Shown: positions 26,668-34,718 of the stretch, one piece after another
Position numbering within the stretch: the first letter of the stretch is position 1
How the letters are laid out: the number at the start of each line of letters is the position of its first letter
Source: Bacillota bacterium
GTDB lineage: Bacteria; Bacillota; Proteinivoracia; UBA4975; VEMY01
Reading direction: 5' to 3'
Assembly (NCBI GenBank): GCA_009711825.1
Contig: VEMY01000011.1
Location: 1 to 53,661 of the forward strand
DNA: 53,661 nucleotides
The notes under the pieces: model-generated
Told to the model about the DNA's origin: nothing
The model's database searches: none
Seen by the model: the letters and a program-made list of their open reading frames with translations, nothing else
Program-made: the position numbers and the translations under genes

Positions 26668-28043
26668 TTTTGTCCTCCATTTTCCAGCAGAGCGACAAGG
26701 GTTTCCATTTGAATGCCGCGGGACCCCTTAAAAAGCACTACATCATCTGGCTTCAACATAGCCAACGCCGCGCTAGCGGCCCTGCTGTCGGTATATGTTT
26801 GAATCTGTCCGGCATCCAATCCTGCTGCCAGCGCACCGGTGGCCACAGTCTCGGACCAGTCGCCAACGGCAACAAGTAAATCTATGCCCAGATTTGCAGC
26901 AATTTGCCCCATTTGATAATGGCTGGTTTCTGTGGACGAGCCCAGCTCCAACATATCGCCGACAAAAGCTACATGACGCTTGCCTGGCTGCCGGAGTAAA
27001 ACTTTAAACGCGGCCCGCACTGAATCAGGATTGGAATTATATGAGTCGTCAATTACTGTAAGTTCTCCCACATGTTTGATGTTCAGCCGACCGGCGGCGT
27101 TCCGGGCAGTTTCCAACCCCCGAACAATTGTCGCCGGCTCCATACCTAACTGAATGCCTACTGTAAATGCCGCCAGTGCGTTGAGGACATTGTGATCACC
27201 CGGCATGGGGACAGAGACGTCAATACACTTATCGTCCCAGAAAACAGTAAAATCGACCCCACGCGGGCCTTCCTTAACTTCTCCGGCCCGAAAGTTATTG
27301 CCGCGTCCAAATCCATAGGTCAAGGCTGTCCAATCTGAAGCCGTATCCAAGGCATAATCGCGTAGGAAAGGATCATCGCCATTGACGATTAAAATCTTTG
27401 GCTCGGTAAGATTGTGGGCCAGTTCCATCTTTGCCAGACGAATATTTTCCCGGGAGCCCAGCTTTTCCAGATGGGAGTCGCCAATATTTGTTATGACCCC
27501 GATTCCCGGCTGGCTGATCTCGCATAATCTGGCAATCTGGCCACGGGCATCCATACCCATTTCTAAAACAGCCACCTGATGCTTCTCGTCGAGATCTAAC
27601 ATACGCAAAGGCAAGCCGATTTCATTATTGTGATTTCCCAAAGTCTTTATGGTAGTAAATCCAGCCTCGACAACGGCTGCTATGAGTTCTTTGGTTGTAG
27701 TTTTGCCGCTGCTACCGGTGACCCCTATTGCCTGGAGCGCAAAGCGACGCCGCCACCAAGCGGCCAGCTCTTGCAGAGCAATCAATGTATTTTGTACATG
27801 AATAACTGCCAACCCTTCGGGGGCTTCGACTGCTTTTTCGACCAATGCCGCTACGGCGCCCCGGCCCAGGCAATCTTCCAGATAAAGGTGCCCATCAGTA
27901 TTTTCTCCTTTAAAGGCGACAAACAAACTGCCGGGCGCCACTTTTCTACTGTCGATACATGCGCTGGTAACAGCAGCCAGGGGATCGCCGCCCATCAAGC
28001 GACCATTAACGACAGCAGCCAAAGTTGAAACCTGAATATTCAC
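26664..28043 (-). CDS. murF: UDP-N-acetylmuramoyl-tripeptide--D-alanyl-D-alanine ligase
   Basis: The 459-residue Mur ligase adds D-Ala-D-Ala to the UDP-MurNAc tripeptide. The central ATPase motif GVTGSSGKTTTKELI is near residue 105. GNHNNEIGLPL and the C-terminal VIDDSYNSNPDS and GDMLELG segments identify MurF rather than MurE. The start GTG at 28043 is nine bases after GAGG; other in-frame GTGs lie nearby, so the start is uncertain by a few codons. A possible internal promoter lies in the 114-base gap before it. murE is not in this window. Confidence 0.92.
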   Translation of the reverse strand: MNIQVSTLAAVVNGRLMGGDPLAAVTSACIDSRKVAPGSLFVAFKGENTDGHLYLEDCLGRGAVAALVEKAVEAPEGLAVIHVQNTLIALQELAAWWRRRFALQAIGVTGSSGKTTTKELIAAVVEAGFTTIKTLGNHNNEIGLPLRMLDLDEKHQVAVLEMGMDARGQIARLCEISQPGIGVITNIGDSHLEKLGSRENIRLAKMELAHNLTEPKILIVNGDDPFLRDYALDTASDWTALTYGFGRGNNFRAGEVKEGPRGVDFTVFWDDKCIDVSVPMPGDHNVLNALAAFTVGIQLGMEPATIVRGLETARNAAGRLNIKHVGELTVIDDSYNSNPDSVRAAFKVLLRQPGKRHVAFVGDMLELGSSTETSHYQMGQIAANLGIDLLVAVGDWSETVATGALAAGLDAGQIQTYTDSRAASAALAMLKPDDVVLFKGSRGIQMETLVALLENGGQK

Positions 28044-28094
28044 TATGCTCACCCTCACAACGTTTACTAACAAACATTAAAGCACCTGTTCATT

Positions 28095-28123
28095 ATAATA
28101 CATTTAGCCTCAGGCTGCATCAA
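28095..28123 (-). promoter_or_regulatory. Candidate promoter between the PBP gene and murF
   Basis: On the minus strand TTGATG (28123-28118) and TATTAT (28100-28095) are separated by 17 bases. An overlapping TATAAT is at 28097-28092. The spacer contains the perfect inverted repeat AGCCT-G-AGGCT (28116-28106), which could be an operator. It lies inside the dcw cluster, 52 bases before murF. Confidence 0.4.
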
Positions 28124-28157
28124 TGTTTATCCCGCATTGTTCCCGATTACAGTCCAG

Positions 28158-30254
28158 TTAATCAGGGTGGGCAAACTTCACCTGAATTTTTTCACCACTC
28201 TTTACCCGGGCCCCGGGCTGGGGAGATTGCTCCACAGCAATACCGCTGCCCAAAGCTTCCATTCGCAGGCTCAGCAACGCAAAGAGCTCGCCAGCTTCCC
28301 GCATGGACAGGCCCAGCACACTGGGCACAGTCACTTCATCTTCAGCCAGATCGCCGGCCCCACCGGTATAAATAACAATCGTCGTTTCAATGGGCACGGT
28401 TGCTCCCGGCTTTGGCGTCTGGGCAATTATCAATTCGCCATCGCCCTCAATGCGCAGATTGAACCCTTCCACCTCTAAACGTTCCTGTGCCTCTGGAATT
28501 GTCAAATTAACCAGATTGGGCACAACTGCCTGACTGGGGATTTCCGGACGCGGCAATTCAGTGTCGGGCGGTATATTCCAATAGCGCATCACTTCGGAGA
28601 CAATATCCCTAAACACCGGCCCTGCCGTCTGACCGCCCCATTGGGGCCCCCGTGTCGGTTCATCAATCATAACGTATAATGCAATTTGCGGGTCTTCTGC
28701 CGGGGCGAAACCAACATAAGACATCATGTAACGACCGGCAAGGTAACCACCGTCGGGAGAGATCTTCTGGGCAGTGCCAGTTTTACCTGCCACCCGATAA
28801 CCCTCCACAGCGGCAAAGCGACCTGAACCAACCCCCACACCGTCGGCAAGCACCGTCGTAACCTCGTACGCAGTGTCGGAAGAGATCACTTGCCTGATAA
28901 CCTCCGGTTCTGTAGTTTGAACGACGTTTCCATCCTCATCCCGAAATTCTTTGGCCAGATACGGCCGCATAAGCTTACCGCCGTTGGCAACCGCCGCGGC
29001 AGCCATCACCTGCTGAATTGGCGTTACGGCGTTGCCCTGGCCAAATGCTGTTACGCCCAGATCCACATTGCTCATTGTATTTACATTAAACAAAATTCCC
29101 GTTGCTTCTCCATACAGATCAATGCCTGTTCGGGAACCAAATCCGAAACCGTGGATATAATTAAACAGCCGTTCCTTTCCCAATCGGAGGCCAAAGGACA
29201 CAAAGCCCGGGTTACAGGAATTCCACACCACTTCCGGAATGGACTGGGACCCATGGCCGCTATGCCAGCAATGGAGCGTTGTTCCGGATACTGTTATACC
29301 GCCACTACAGAAATAACCATCATGTAAACTCACTTCATTTTCTTCCAGGGCGGCAGACATTGTGACAATTTTAAATGTGGAGCCGGGCTCAAAAGCATCG
29401 GCAATTAGCGGATTTCGCCAGCTGGAAGCGGGAAAGTCCCCGTAACGTTCAGGGTAAAAATCAGGCCGTGCCGCAAGGGCAAGCACTTCGCCTGTTTGAG
29501 GATTCACAGCCAAGACACCGGCCGCTTTGGGCGCAAACTCCTCCATGGCCTTATCCAATTCCCGCTCGGCAATATGCTGAATAACCTCATCGATTGTCAA
29601 CACCAGGTCATATCCGTTTATGGGGTCCAGATATGCTTGAACACTGTCGGGTAGTTCACGGCCACGGGCATCTGACTCGAAAATTATATAACCGGGTTTG
29701 CCCTTCAGTTCCTCTTCATAATAAACCTCTATTCCTTCAAGCCCCTCGTCAACACCGGCGAATCCCAGGACATGACTGGCCAAATTGCCACGGGGGTAAA
29801 AACGTTTACTTTCAATCGTGGTTCTTATACCCGGTAACCGTAATTCCTTTACGGCCTGGGCAACTTCATCTTCTACCTTTCGCTTTAAAAAAACCTCAAA
29901 CATATTCATTTCCATCCGGGAAATTAAAGACTCCTCGCTCATCTCCAAAATTGGCGCCAACAGACGCGCAGTTTCTTCAATGTCTCCCAAATCCGCAGGA
30001 ATAGCCACAATTGACTCCGCTGTGGCGCTCCCGGCCAACAAATTGCCGTTGCGGTCAAAAATTCTTCCCCGTTGGGGCTGCACAGTAAGCCGCCTATTCC
30101 ATTGCTCCACCGCCAACCCCTGCAATTCCGGCCCGCGAACAAATTGCAGCCAGCCCACGCGGCCTACCATCGACGTGAGAAAAAAAGCAAAGACTGCAAA
30201 GGAAACCAGCAGTCTTTTTCGGACCATTACATATGAGACCCTGTTCCCCACCAT
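28158..30254 (-). CDS. Class B penicillin-binding protein with two PASTA domains (FtsI/SpoVD type)
   Basis: The 698-residue transpeptidase cross-links peptidoglycan at the septum or spore cortex. A single N-terminal span (about 12-32) is followed by the PBP dimerisation domain (QRGRIFDRNG near 61). The transpeptidase domain has Ser292 in EPGSTFK, SCN at 346-348 and KTGTAQ at 491. Two PASTA domains, about 565-630 and 635-698, end the protein. Only one such gene is in the cluster, although many Clostridia have both ftsI and spoVD here. It may serve both division and sporulation, which is inference. GAGGG lies before the ATG. Confidence 0.92.
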   Translation of the reverse strand: MVGNRVSYVMVRKRLLVSFAVFAFFLTSMVGRVGWLQFVRGPELQGLAVEQWNRRLTVQPQRGRIFDRNGNLLAGSATAESIVAIPADLGDIEETARLLAPILEMSEESLISRMEMNMFEVFLKRKVEDEVAQAVKELRLPGIRTTIESKRFYPRGNLASHVLGFAGVDEGLEGIEVYYEEELKGKPGYIIFESDARGRELPDSVQAYLDPINGYDLVLTIDEVIQHIAERELDKAMEEFAPKAAGVLAVNPQTGEVLALAARPDFYPERYGDFPASSWRNPLIADAFEPGSTFKIVTMSAALEENEVSLHDGYFCSGGITVSGTTLHCWHSGHGSQSIPEVVWNSCNPGFVSFGLRLGKERLFNYIHGFGFGSRTGIDLYGEATGILFNVNTMSNVDLGVTAFGQGNAVTPIQQVMAAAAVANGGKLMRPYLAKEFRDEDGNVVQTTEPEVIRQVISSDTAYEVTTVLADGVGVGSGRFAAVEGYRVAGKTGTAQKISPDGGYLAGRYMMSYVGFAPAEDPQIALYVMIDEPTRGPQWGGQTAGPVFRDIVSEVMRYWNIPPDTELPRPEIPSQAVVPNLVNLTIPEAQERLEVEGFNLRIEGDGELIIAQTPKPGATVPIETTIVIYTGGAGDLAEDEVTVPSVLGLSMREAGELFALLSLRMEALGSGIAVEQSPQPGARVKSGEKIQVKFAHPD

Positions 30255-30266
30255 AAATCCCTCACT

Positions 30267-30626
30267 TTACTGATCCAAAAATTTGATTTGCTCCGGGCGC
30301 GGGTCATTTAATCCCATCTCGCTTCTGGCAATAGACTCGAGACGCTCTAAACTGGTCAATTGAGCAATTCGTATCTCCAAATGGTGCTGTTCATCAACCA
30401 GAGTGGATCGTATTTGCCGTAATTGACGAATTTCAAAATTGTTTTGTGTGATAACTCCGTATCGGTATACCACAAGTAATGCGAGGCCAACAATTATCAA
30501 GCTGGTAATTACTTTATACAGCAATTGTACATCCAGCTTATTTTTGGGCCGCACATGCCTTCGGGGCTGAGGTTGATGTCTTGGAAACTGTGGAACGTTT
30601 ACATGTGCCCGTTTTGCTACTACCAT
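30267..30626 (-). CDS. ftsL: FtsL-like division protein
   Basis: The 119-residue protein has a basic N-terminus, one membrane span (about 38-57) and a short coiled-coil segment (NFEIRQLRQIRSTLVDEQ). It ends with the DivIC/FtsL-like ESIARSEMGLNDPRPEQI. Position between rsmH and the PBP gene is the standard ftsL slot. FtsL joins FtsQ/DivIB and activates FtsW-FtsI. The start at 30626 has GGGGGTG six bases upstream; the rsmH stop is inside that site. Sequence conservation in this family is low, so the call depends partly on context. Confidence 0.85.
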   Translation of the reverse strand: MVVAKRAHVNVPQFPRHQPQPRRHVRPKNKLDVQLLYKVITSLIIVGLALLVVYRYGVITQNNFEIRQLRQIRSTLVDEQHHLEIRIAQLTSLERLESIARSEMGLNDPRPEQIKFLDQ

Positions 30627-30631
30627 GCTAT

Positions 30632-31585
30632 TCACCCCCGATTTTCTTTAGAACTGAGCTTTTCGGCAACCCGCAGTTTGGCGCTTCTGGCCCGGGGATT
30701 TAACTCAATCTCCTGGGACTCTGGAACAACTGGTTTGCGATTTACAACCCGTACCACCGGCAAAGTTCCACAAACGCATACAGGTATCTCTTTGGGACAG
30801 CGGCAGGGCTCGGCCTGCTCCCGAAACAACCGTTTGACAATCCTGTCCTCTAAAGAATGGTAAGAAATCACGATAATTCTTCCACCCGGCGCCAGCAAAT
30901 CTATTGCCGCCTCTAAACCGGCCGCTAAACTATCCAGCTCCCCATTAACTGCGATTCGCAAGGCCTGAAACACTCGCCGTCCAGGATGCCCACCTTTCCT
31001 GCGGGCTGCGGCAGGGATTGCCGCCTTAATTATTTCAACTAAATCGGCTGTGGTTACAATCTCCCGATTATTGCGCCTTTCCACAATAAATTGTGCGATT
31101 CGAGATGCCCAACGTTCCTCGCCAAATTCTCGAAAAATCCTGGTCAGCTCCTGTTGAGACCAATTATTGACTATTTCCCGGGCAGTTAAAGCAGAGTCTT
31201 GGTCCATGCGCATGTCCAGAGGAGCGCTATGCTGATAACTAAAACCCCGCTGGGCGCTGTCTAATTGCCAAGACGAAACACCAAGGTCAAACAAAAATGC
31301 ATCAATTGGAGCTTGATAATCTGCCAACACCTGCCTCAAATCACCAAAATTACTTTTTACAAACTCAATATTATCAAATTGCTTGAGCCGGGCCTGGGCC
31401 GCTGCCAGGGCCTCGGAATCCTGATCAATTCCAATCACCCTTTCCGCGCTGGCAGCTTCCAAAATTGACAAGGTGTGACCGCCGCCGCCAAGGGTGCAGT
31501 CCACAACAGTTCGCATCGGCGTTTGTTTGATAAAAGAAATAACCTCGTCCTGCAGTACCGGTAAGTGGGAAAAATCAGCAGCCAT
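30632..31585 (-). CDS. rsmH: 16S rRNA m4C1402 methyltransferase
   Basis: The 317-residue SAM-dependent enzyme (MraW) methylates N4 of cytidine 1402 in 16S rRNA. Motifs are HLPVLQDEVI at the start, the SAM-binding DCTLGGGGHT near residue 28, FDLGVSSWQLD near 98, RRKGGHPGRRVFQALRI and ISYHSLEDRIVK. Its ATG overlaps the mraZ stop (TAATG), with GGAGGG upstream. Length matches the family. Confidence 0.96.
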   Translation of the reverse strand: MAADFSHLPVLQDEVISFIKQTPMRTVVDCTLGGGGHTLSILEAASAERVIGIDQDSEALAAAQARLKQFDNIEFVKSNFGDLRQVLADYQAPIDAFLFDLGVSSWQLDSAQRGFSYQHSAPLDMRMDQDSALTAREIVNNWSQQELTRIFREFGEERWASRIAQFIVERRNNREIVTTADLVEIIKAAIPAAARRKGGHPGRRVFQALRIAVNGELDSLAAGLEAAIDLLAPGGRIIVISYHSLEDRIVKRLFREQAEPCRCPKEIPVCVCGTLPVVRVVNRKPVVPESQEIELNPRARSAKLRVAEKLSSKENRG

Positions 31586-32010
31586 TAAAAACCCTCCAGT
31601 TTTTCGGCCAATTCTTCAAATTTGTCCCCGGCATCAGAATTAAATTCCTCCCAACGTTCATGGGCCCAGATTTCTATACGGGTGGACACCCCTATGGTAA
31701 CCACTTCCCGGTCTATTTTTGCATACTCGCGTAGAGAACAGGGTATTGAAACCCTGCCCTGTTTGTCACATTCACATTCAACCGCACCGGAAAACAGCAT
31801 CCGACTGAAAGTTCGGGCATCTTTCTTGGCCAAAGGCAAGTCCCGCACTTCTTGTGCCAGTTTGGACCATTCTGACTGTTCGTACACGAACAAACAGCCG
31901 TCAAGGCCACGGGTGATAATAAATTTCTCACCCAGTTGTTCACGGAAACGGGCAGGCATAATTAAACGACCTTTGTCATCAATGCTATGTTGATATTCAC
32001 CTAAAAACAT
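31585..32010 (-). CDS. mraZ: Transcriptional regulator MraZ
   Basis: The 141-residue protein has two SpoVT/AbrB-like MraZ domains, seen as the repeated D-KGR pattern: SIDDKGRLIMPARFRE near residue 10 and CDKQGRVSIPCSLRE near 84. MraZ binds direct repeats before its own gene and controls the dcw operon. Three such repeats lie immediately upstream at 32019-32048. The ATG at 32010 gives the usual MFLGEYQHS start; the frame upstream is within the repeat region. It is the first gene of the cluster. Confidence 0.94.
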   Translation of the reverse strand: MFLGEYQHSIDDKGRLIMPARFREQLGEKFIITRGLDGCLFVYEQSEWSKLAQEVRDLPLAKKDARTFSRMLFSGAVECECDKQGRVSIPCSLREYAKIDREVVTIGVSTRIEIWAHERWEEFNSDAGDKFEELAEKLEGF

Positions 32011-32018
32011 GTGCCCAC

Positions 32019-32048
32019 CCCCCACTGTCCACCACTTTCCACCACTTT
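32019..32048 (-). promoter_or_regulatory. MraZ box array: three tandem 10-base repeats
   Basis: On the minus strand AAAGTGGTGG (32048-32039) and AAAGTGGTGG (32038-32029) are identical, and ACAGTGGGGG (32028-32019) is a third, degenerate copy. They are spaced exactly ten bases apart. MraZ operators in other bacteria are direct repeats of an AAAGTG or GTGGG type with the same period. The third copy touches the ribosome binding site of mraZ, which starts eight bases further on. Confidence 0.8.
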
Positions 32049-32091
32049 ACCTTTACTATTCTCCCCCCGCCTCCAAAATCCTGCTAACAAC

Positions 32092-32120
32092 AAAAAAAAA
32101 ACGACTTTTTAAGCCGTTTT
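32092..32120 (-). terminator. Intrinsic terminator after the zinc ribbon gene
   Basis: On the minus strand ACGGCTT (32117-32111) pairs with AAGTCGT (32107-32101) with one G-T pair, extended by A-T pairs, and nine T follow. It separates the envelope block from the mraZ promoter region. Confidence 0.75.
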
Positions 32121-32154
32121 AAGCTAAATATGAAAACTAAAATGATCGTATTGT

Positions 32155-32352
32155 TTACAGAACAACTTCCTCGGGCTGTGGTCTGGATAATGTCAGTAAT
32201 TTTTCATCGCATTTGGGACATTGCTCAACCGCCGTCGTCGCTGTGTGTAGTCCTTGCAAACCACAATTCAAACATAAAAACTCCACCAGCTCTGGTTTCT
32301 GCACCGGAAACAGCCCCTTTCCGTTCGGTAAGTTGTAATTAGTTTTCTCCAA
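32155..32352 (-). CDS. Small zinc ribbon protein
   Basis: The 65-residue protein has two CxxC knuckles, CLNC (about residue 27-30) and CPKC (about 45-48), expected to bind one zinc. The rest has no other motif. The start is TTG at 32352, eight bases after AGAGGA. It lies 18 bases downstream of the 290-residue membrane-anchored protein gene and before a terminator, so it is the last gene of that unit. Function is unknown; it could be a small nucleic-acid- or protein-binding adaptor. Confidence 0.7.
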   Translation of the reverse strand: MEKTNYNLPNGKGLFPVQKPELVEFLCLNCGLQGLHTATTAVEQCPKCDEKLLTLSRPQPEEVVL

Positions 32353-32370
32353 AAGTTCAATCCTCTATTA

Positions 32371-33243
32371 TTAATTATTATTGAGGATGTCAATTTGCTC
32401 CTTTAAACTCAGGTCTTCTGAATCAATCAGACGGACTGTGACCTGGCCCGAGGCCAGTTGTTCCCGTTGGAAAGCCAATACCTGAGTGGTAGAACCTGTA
32501 TTCATATACAGGCGCAGGGTGTTTTGCTGACGCTGGGCAATTGAAACTGTTCCACCTTGGACCCAAAGCACCAAATAGTCGTCATTCAGATACGGTTGGA
32601 CAGCAGCATACTGCAAATCGCTACCGGTTGCAGCTTCCAAAGCGCCAGCATCAATAACTTCCATAAACACTGTCTTTACCGCCTTCTCCTCTTGCTGCAG
32701 CACAACATACTCGACCGGTACAGAATAGATGTATTCTTCTTCATAAGCCAGCGGAACACCCTTTTCGTCAACAAACACCACCTGCAAATCGCCTTCTGTG
32801 AAATGTTTCTTTGATATTGTTGCCATCTGATAGCCCGCATCGGCTTGGTTAATGTAAATATTTAGACGTTGGTCGCTATAACTAACCCGCTCAATTCGTC
32901 CATGCAAGACATGGATCCCCAAGTCATTAAAGTAATCGACCGGCACCAGGGTCTCCCGGGCAAGTCCCCACCCTTCAACTAGAATTTCCTCATCATAACT
33001 TATTCCGCCGGCAACGAAAAACTGAGGCAATGACTGATCTTCAACCTGGCTTTTCCATGTCGGATCTTGATAGACTACGGTAAATGGCAAATCTGCTTCC
33101 TGGCCCATGGTGGCGACCAAAAAGTTCGTGAACGAAACTAAGAGCCAAACGGCAAGAACAATACCCAGCAAAACAGCAAGTGTCCATAGCAAGCGCCTGT
33201 TTTTACTGAGGAACAACACCAGAAAAAAGTATTTCCCAGACAT
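32371..33243 (-). CDS. Membrane-anchored protein of unknown function
   Basis: The 290-residue protein has a short basic start and one strong membrane span (about 17-43), then about 245 exterior residues rich in beta-type segments and acidic residues. There is no catalytic motif that I recognise. The repeated pattern of short segments such as VVYQDP, VDYFND and NIYINQADAGY suggests one or two beta-sandwich domains. GGAGGG lies before the ATG. It follows the thioredoxin-like lipoprotein gene but a terminator lies between, so it may have its own promoter. It pairs with the small zinc ribbon gene downstream. Confidence 0.7.
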   Translation of the reverse strand: MSGKYFFLVLFLSKNRRLLWTLAVLLGIVLAVWLLVSFTNFLVATMGQEADLPFTVVYQDPTWKSQVEDQSLPQFFVAGGISYDEEILVEGWGLARETLVPVDYFNDLGIHVLHGRIERVSYSDQRLNIYINQADAGYQMATISKKHFTEGDLQVVFVDEKGVPLAYEEEYIYSVPVEYVVLQQEEKAVKTVFMEVIDAGALEAATGSDLQYAAVQPYLNDDYLVLWVQGGTVSIAQRQQNTLRLYMNTGSTTQVLAFQREQLASGQVTVRLIDSEDLSLKEQIDILNNN

Positions 33244-33294
33244 GTCTATTCCCTCCCCAGTGCAATTTTATTGCCCAGGAGTTTAAATTAGAAC

Positions 33295-33320
33295 AAACAA
33301 AAGACAGGCCGCACGGCCTG
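33295..33320 (-). terminator. Intrinsic terminator after the thioredoxin-like lipoprotein gene
   Basis: On the minus strand CAGGCC (33320-33315) pairs with GGCCTG (33310-33305) around GTGC, followed by TCTTTTGTTTG. It begins just after the stop at 33323. Confidence 0.75.
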
Positions 33321-33322
33321 CC

Positions 33323-33772
33323 CTAACTAATCAAATCGAGAATCTCGCTATTTTCAATTGGCCCGACATGCTGATGGTATTCGGCACCATCTGCATCTAA
33401 AAAGACATATGTCGGTGTATAGCGTATCTGATAGGCTTGAAAAATATCATTGCCATTTCTGTATACTGTGAGGTGCTCATATCCGGCCAGTACGCGCTCC
33501 ATCCTGGACTGGGAATCGCGGTTGTTAACCAAGAGCAACTTAACGTCTTCCGGCAGTTGGGTAACCAGTTCATTCAACTCCGGCAATTTATCTACACAGG
33601 GGGGACAAGATGCCTGCCAGAAATAAAGGATATGCTTGCCGTTAAGATTTCGAAGGTCCAAGTCTGCAGAATCAATGAATTCAGGTAAGTCGCCGGTATT
33701 ATCTGAAGTAGCGGCACATCCGGCGCTTACCGCCAAAGACATAAGCACAAATAGCAAAATAGCTTTCCGCAT
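33323..33772 (-). CDS. Thioredoxin-like (TlpA/ResA-type) lipoprotein
   Basis: The 149-residue protein starts with a lipoprotein signal peptide ending in a lipobox (VSAGC, Cys19). The mature part is a thioredoxin fold with the redox motif SCPPC near residue 56-60 and the cis-proline in YTPTYVF near 123. It should be an extracytoplasmic thiol reductase or oxidase. Directly upstream is ccdA, the membrane protein that passes reducing power to such proteins, so the two likely form one redox relay. GGAGGTGGGG precedes the ATG. The shared promoter carries a CsoR-type palindrome. lgt and lspA in this window would process it. Confidence 0.9.
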   Translation of the reverse strand: MRKAILLFVLMSLAVSAGCAATSDNTGDLPEFIDSADLDLRNLNGKHILYFWQASCPPCVDKLPELNELVTQLPEDVKLLLVNNRDSQSRMERVLAGYEHLTVYRNGNDIFQAYQIRYTPTYVFLDADGAEYHQHVGPIENSEILDLIS

Positions 33773-33789
33773 AAAGCCCCACCTCCTGT

Positions 33790-34449
33790 TTAGATAAACA
33801 AACCCTGGATAACCTGCCAGAGGTTAAAAAACAACAGTACGCCCATGATTAGCAAAACGACGCCAGCGATACGCTGAATCCAAAATGCCGCACGGCGTGA
33901 TTTCACGCCAAACCCGTCAGTCCCAAAGACGAGACCGATTGCATAAAACGGTACTGCAAATCCCAAAGAGAAAACGAATAAAAGCAGCATGCCCTGATAA
34001 ACTGTTTCCTGACTGCCGGCCAACATCAGTATCGAAGCAAGCATTATGCCGATACATGGAGTCCACCCCAAGGCCAGGGTAACACCGAACAGAAAGTAAC
34101 CAATTTTACTCCGAGCAGGTCGGATATTTATTCCCAGGTGGTGGCTTAAGGCTTTAAACTGTAAAAAGCCCAACATTTGCAAGCCAAAAATAACCAGAAC
34201 AATACCCGCCACCCTGATAAGGATTGGCTGAATATCAAATAACAACCTGCCGACAGCTGTGGCTCCTGCTCCCAGAGCCGTAAACACAAGCGAAAAACCC
34301 AAGGTGAAAAACAAAATGTTTATCGCCAATTGCTTTCGGGATTGGTTGCCTCCCCCACCCAAAAACGCCAGATACACCGGCAACAACGGCAACACACAAG
34401 GGGACAAAAACGCGATAATCCCAGCCAAAAAGGCCGCCGGTATGCTCAT
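33790..34449 (-). CDS. ccdA: CcdA/DsbD-type membrane thiol-disulfide transporter
   Basis: The 219-residue protein has six membrane spans and two redox cysteines, in FLSPCVLP near residue 18 and GWTPCIGI near 128. These are the signature pair of CcdA, which carries electrons from cytoplasmic thioredoxin to exported thiol proteins. It serves cytochrome c maturation or spore proteins in Bacillus. The lipoprotein gene 17 bases downstream is its probable partner. AGGAG precedes the ATG by about ten bases. A promoter and a CsoR-type palindrome lie in the 65-base gap upstream. Confidence 0.93.
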   Translation of the reverse strand: MSIPAAFLAGIIAFLSPCVLPLLPVYLAFLGGGGNQSRKQLAINILFFTLGFSLVFTALGAGATAVGRLLFDIQPILIRVAGIVLVIFGLQMLGFLQFKALSHHLGINIRPARSKIGYFLFGVTLALGWTPCIGIMLASILMLAGSQETVYQGMLLLFVFSLGFAVPFYAIGLVFGTDGFGVKSRRAAFWIQRIAGVVLLIMGVLLFFNLWQVIQGLFI

Positions 34450-34463
34450 AAAGTATCATCTCC

Positions 34464-34482
34464 TATACCCCTAGTGGGTATA
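34464..34482 (-). promoter_or_regulatory. CsoR-type palindrome at the ccdA promoter
   Basis: TATACCC-CTAGT-GGGTATA is a perfect seven-base inverted repeat with five bases between arms. This form matches operators of the CsoR/RcnR/CstR family, which sense copper, other metals or persulfide. It starts immediately after the -10 box of the ccdA promoter and would cover the transcription start. No csoR-type gene is in the window. Confidence 0.7.
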
Positions 34483-34511
34483 GTGTATCACTAAAGCTTA
34501 GACAGCGTCAA
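34482..34511 (-). promoter_or_regulatory. Sigma-A-type promoter for ccdA
   Basis: On the minus strand TTGACG (34511-34506) and TACACT (34487-34482) are 18 bases apart. The -35 box is just after the copZ stop. Its position directly before the CsoR-type palindrome supports a repressible promoter. Confidence 0.6.
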
Positions 34512-34514
34512 GAC

Positions 34515-34718
34515 TTATTTGACGGAGTATCCCGCTTCAGTCACGGTTTGCTTAATTTCTTCTATCCGGCTGTCATCGTCAATCCTAATCTGGGCAGTAT
34601 TGGCGGTCAAATCAATTTCCACCGATTCGACGCCATCCAATTGACCAATCGCGGTCTCCAAAGCCTGTTTGCAATGATTGCAGCTCATGCCCTCAATGTT
34701 TAAAGTAATTTCTTTCAT
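34515..34718 (-). CDS. copZ: CopZ-type heavy-metal-associated domain protein
   Basis: The 67-residue protein is a single HMA domain with the metal-binding GMSCNHC motif near residues 10-16 and the usual beta-alpha-beta-beta-alpha-beta pattern. Such proteins carry Cu(I) to copper ATPases or buffer it. Its ATG overlaps the lgt stop (TAATG) and GGAGGG is upstream. The next gene downstream, ccdA, has a CsoR-like palindrome, which fits a copper link. A copper ATPase is not in this window. Confidence 0.9.
   Translation of the reverse strand: MKEITLNIEGMSCNHCKQALETAIGQLDGVESVEIDLTANTAQIRIDDDSRIEEIKQTVTEAGYSVK

Noticed and set aside
32011-32090. G-rich leader of mraZ considered as a G-quadruplex element
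   Set aside because: The G tracts are mostly explained by the MraZ repeats and the ribosome binding site; quadruplex formation is possible but nothing specific supports it.
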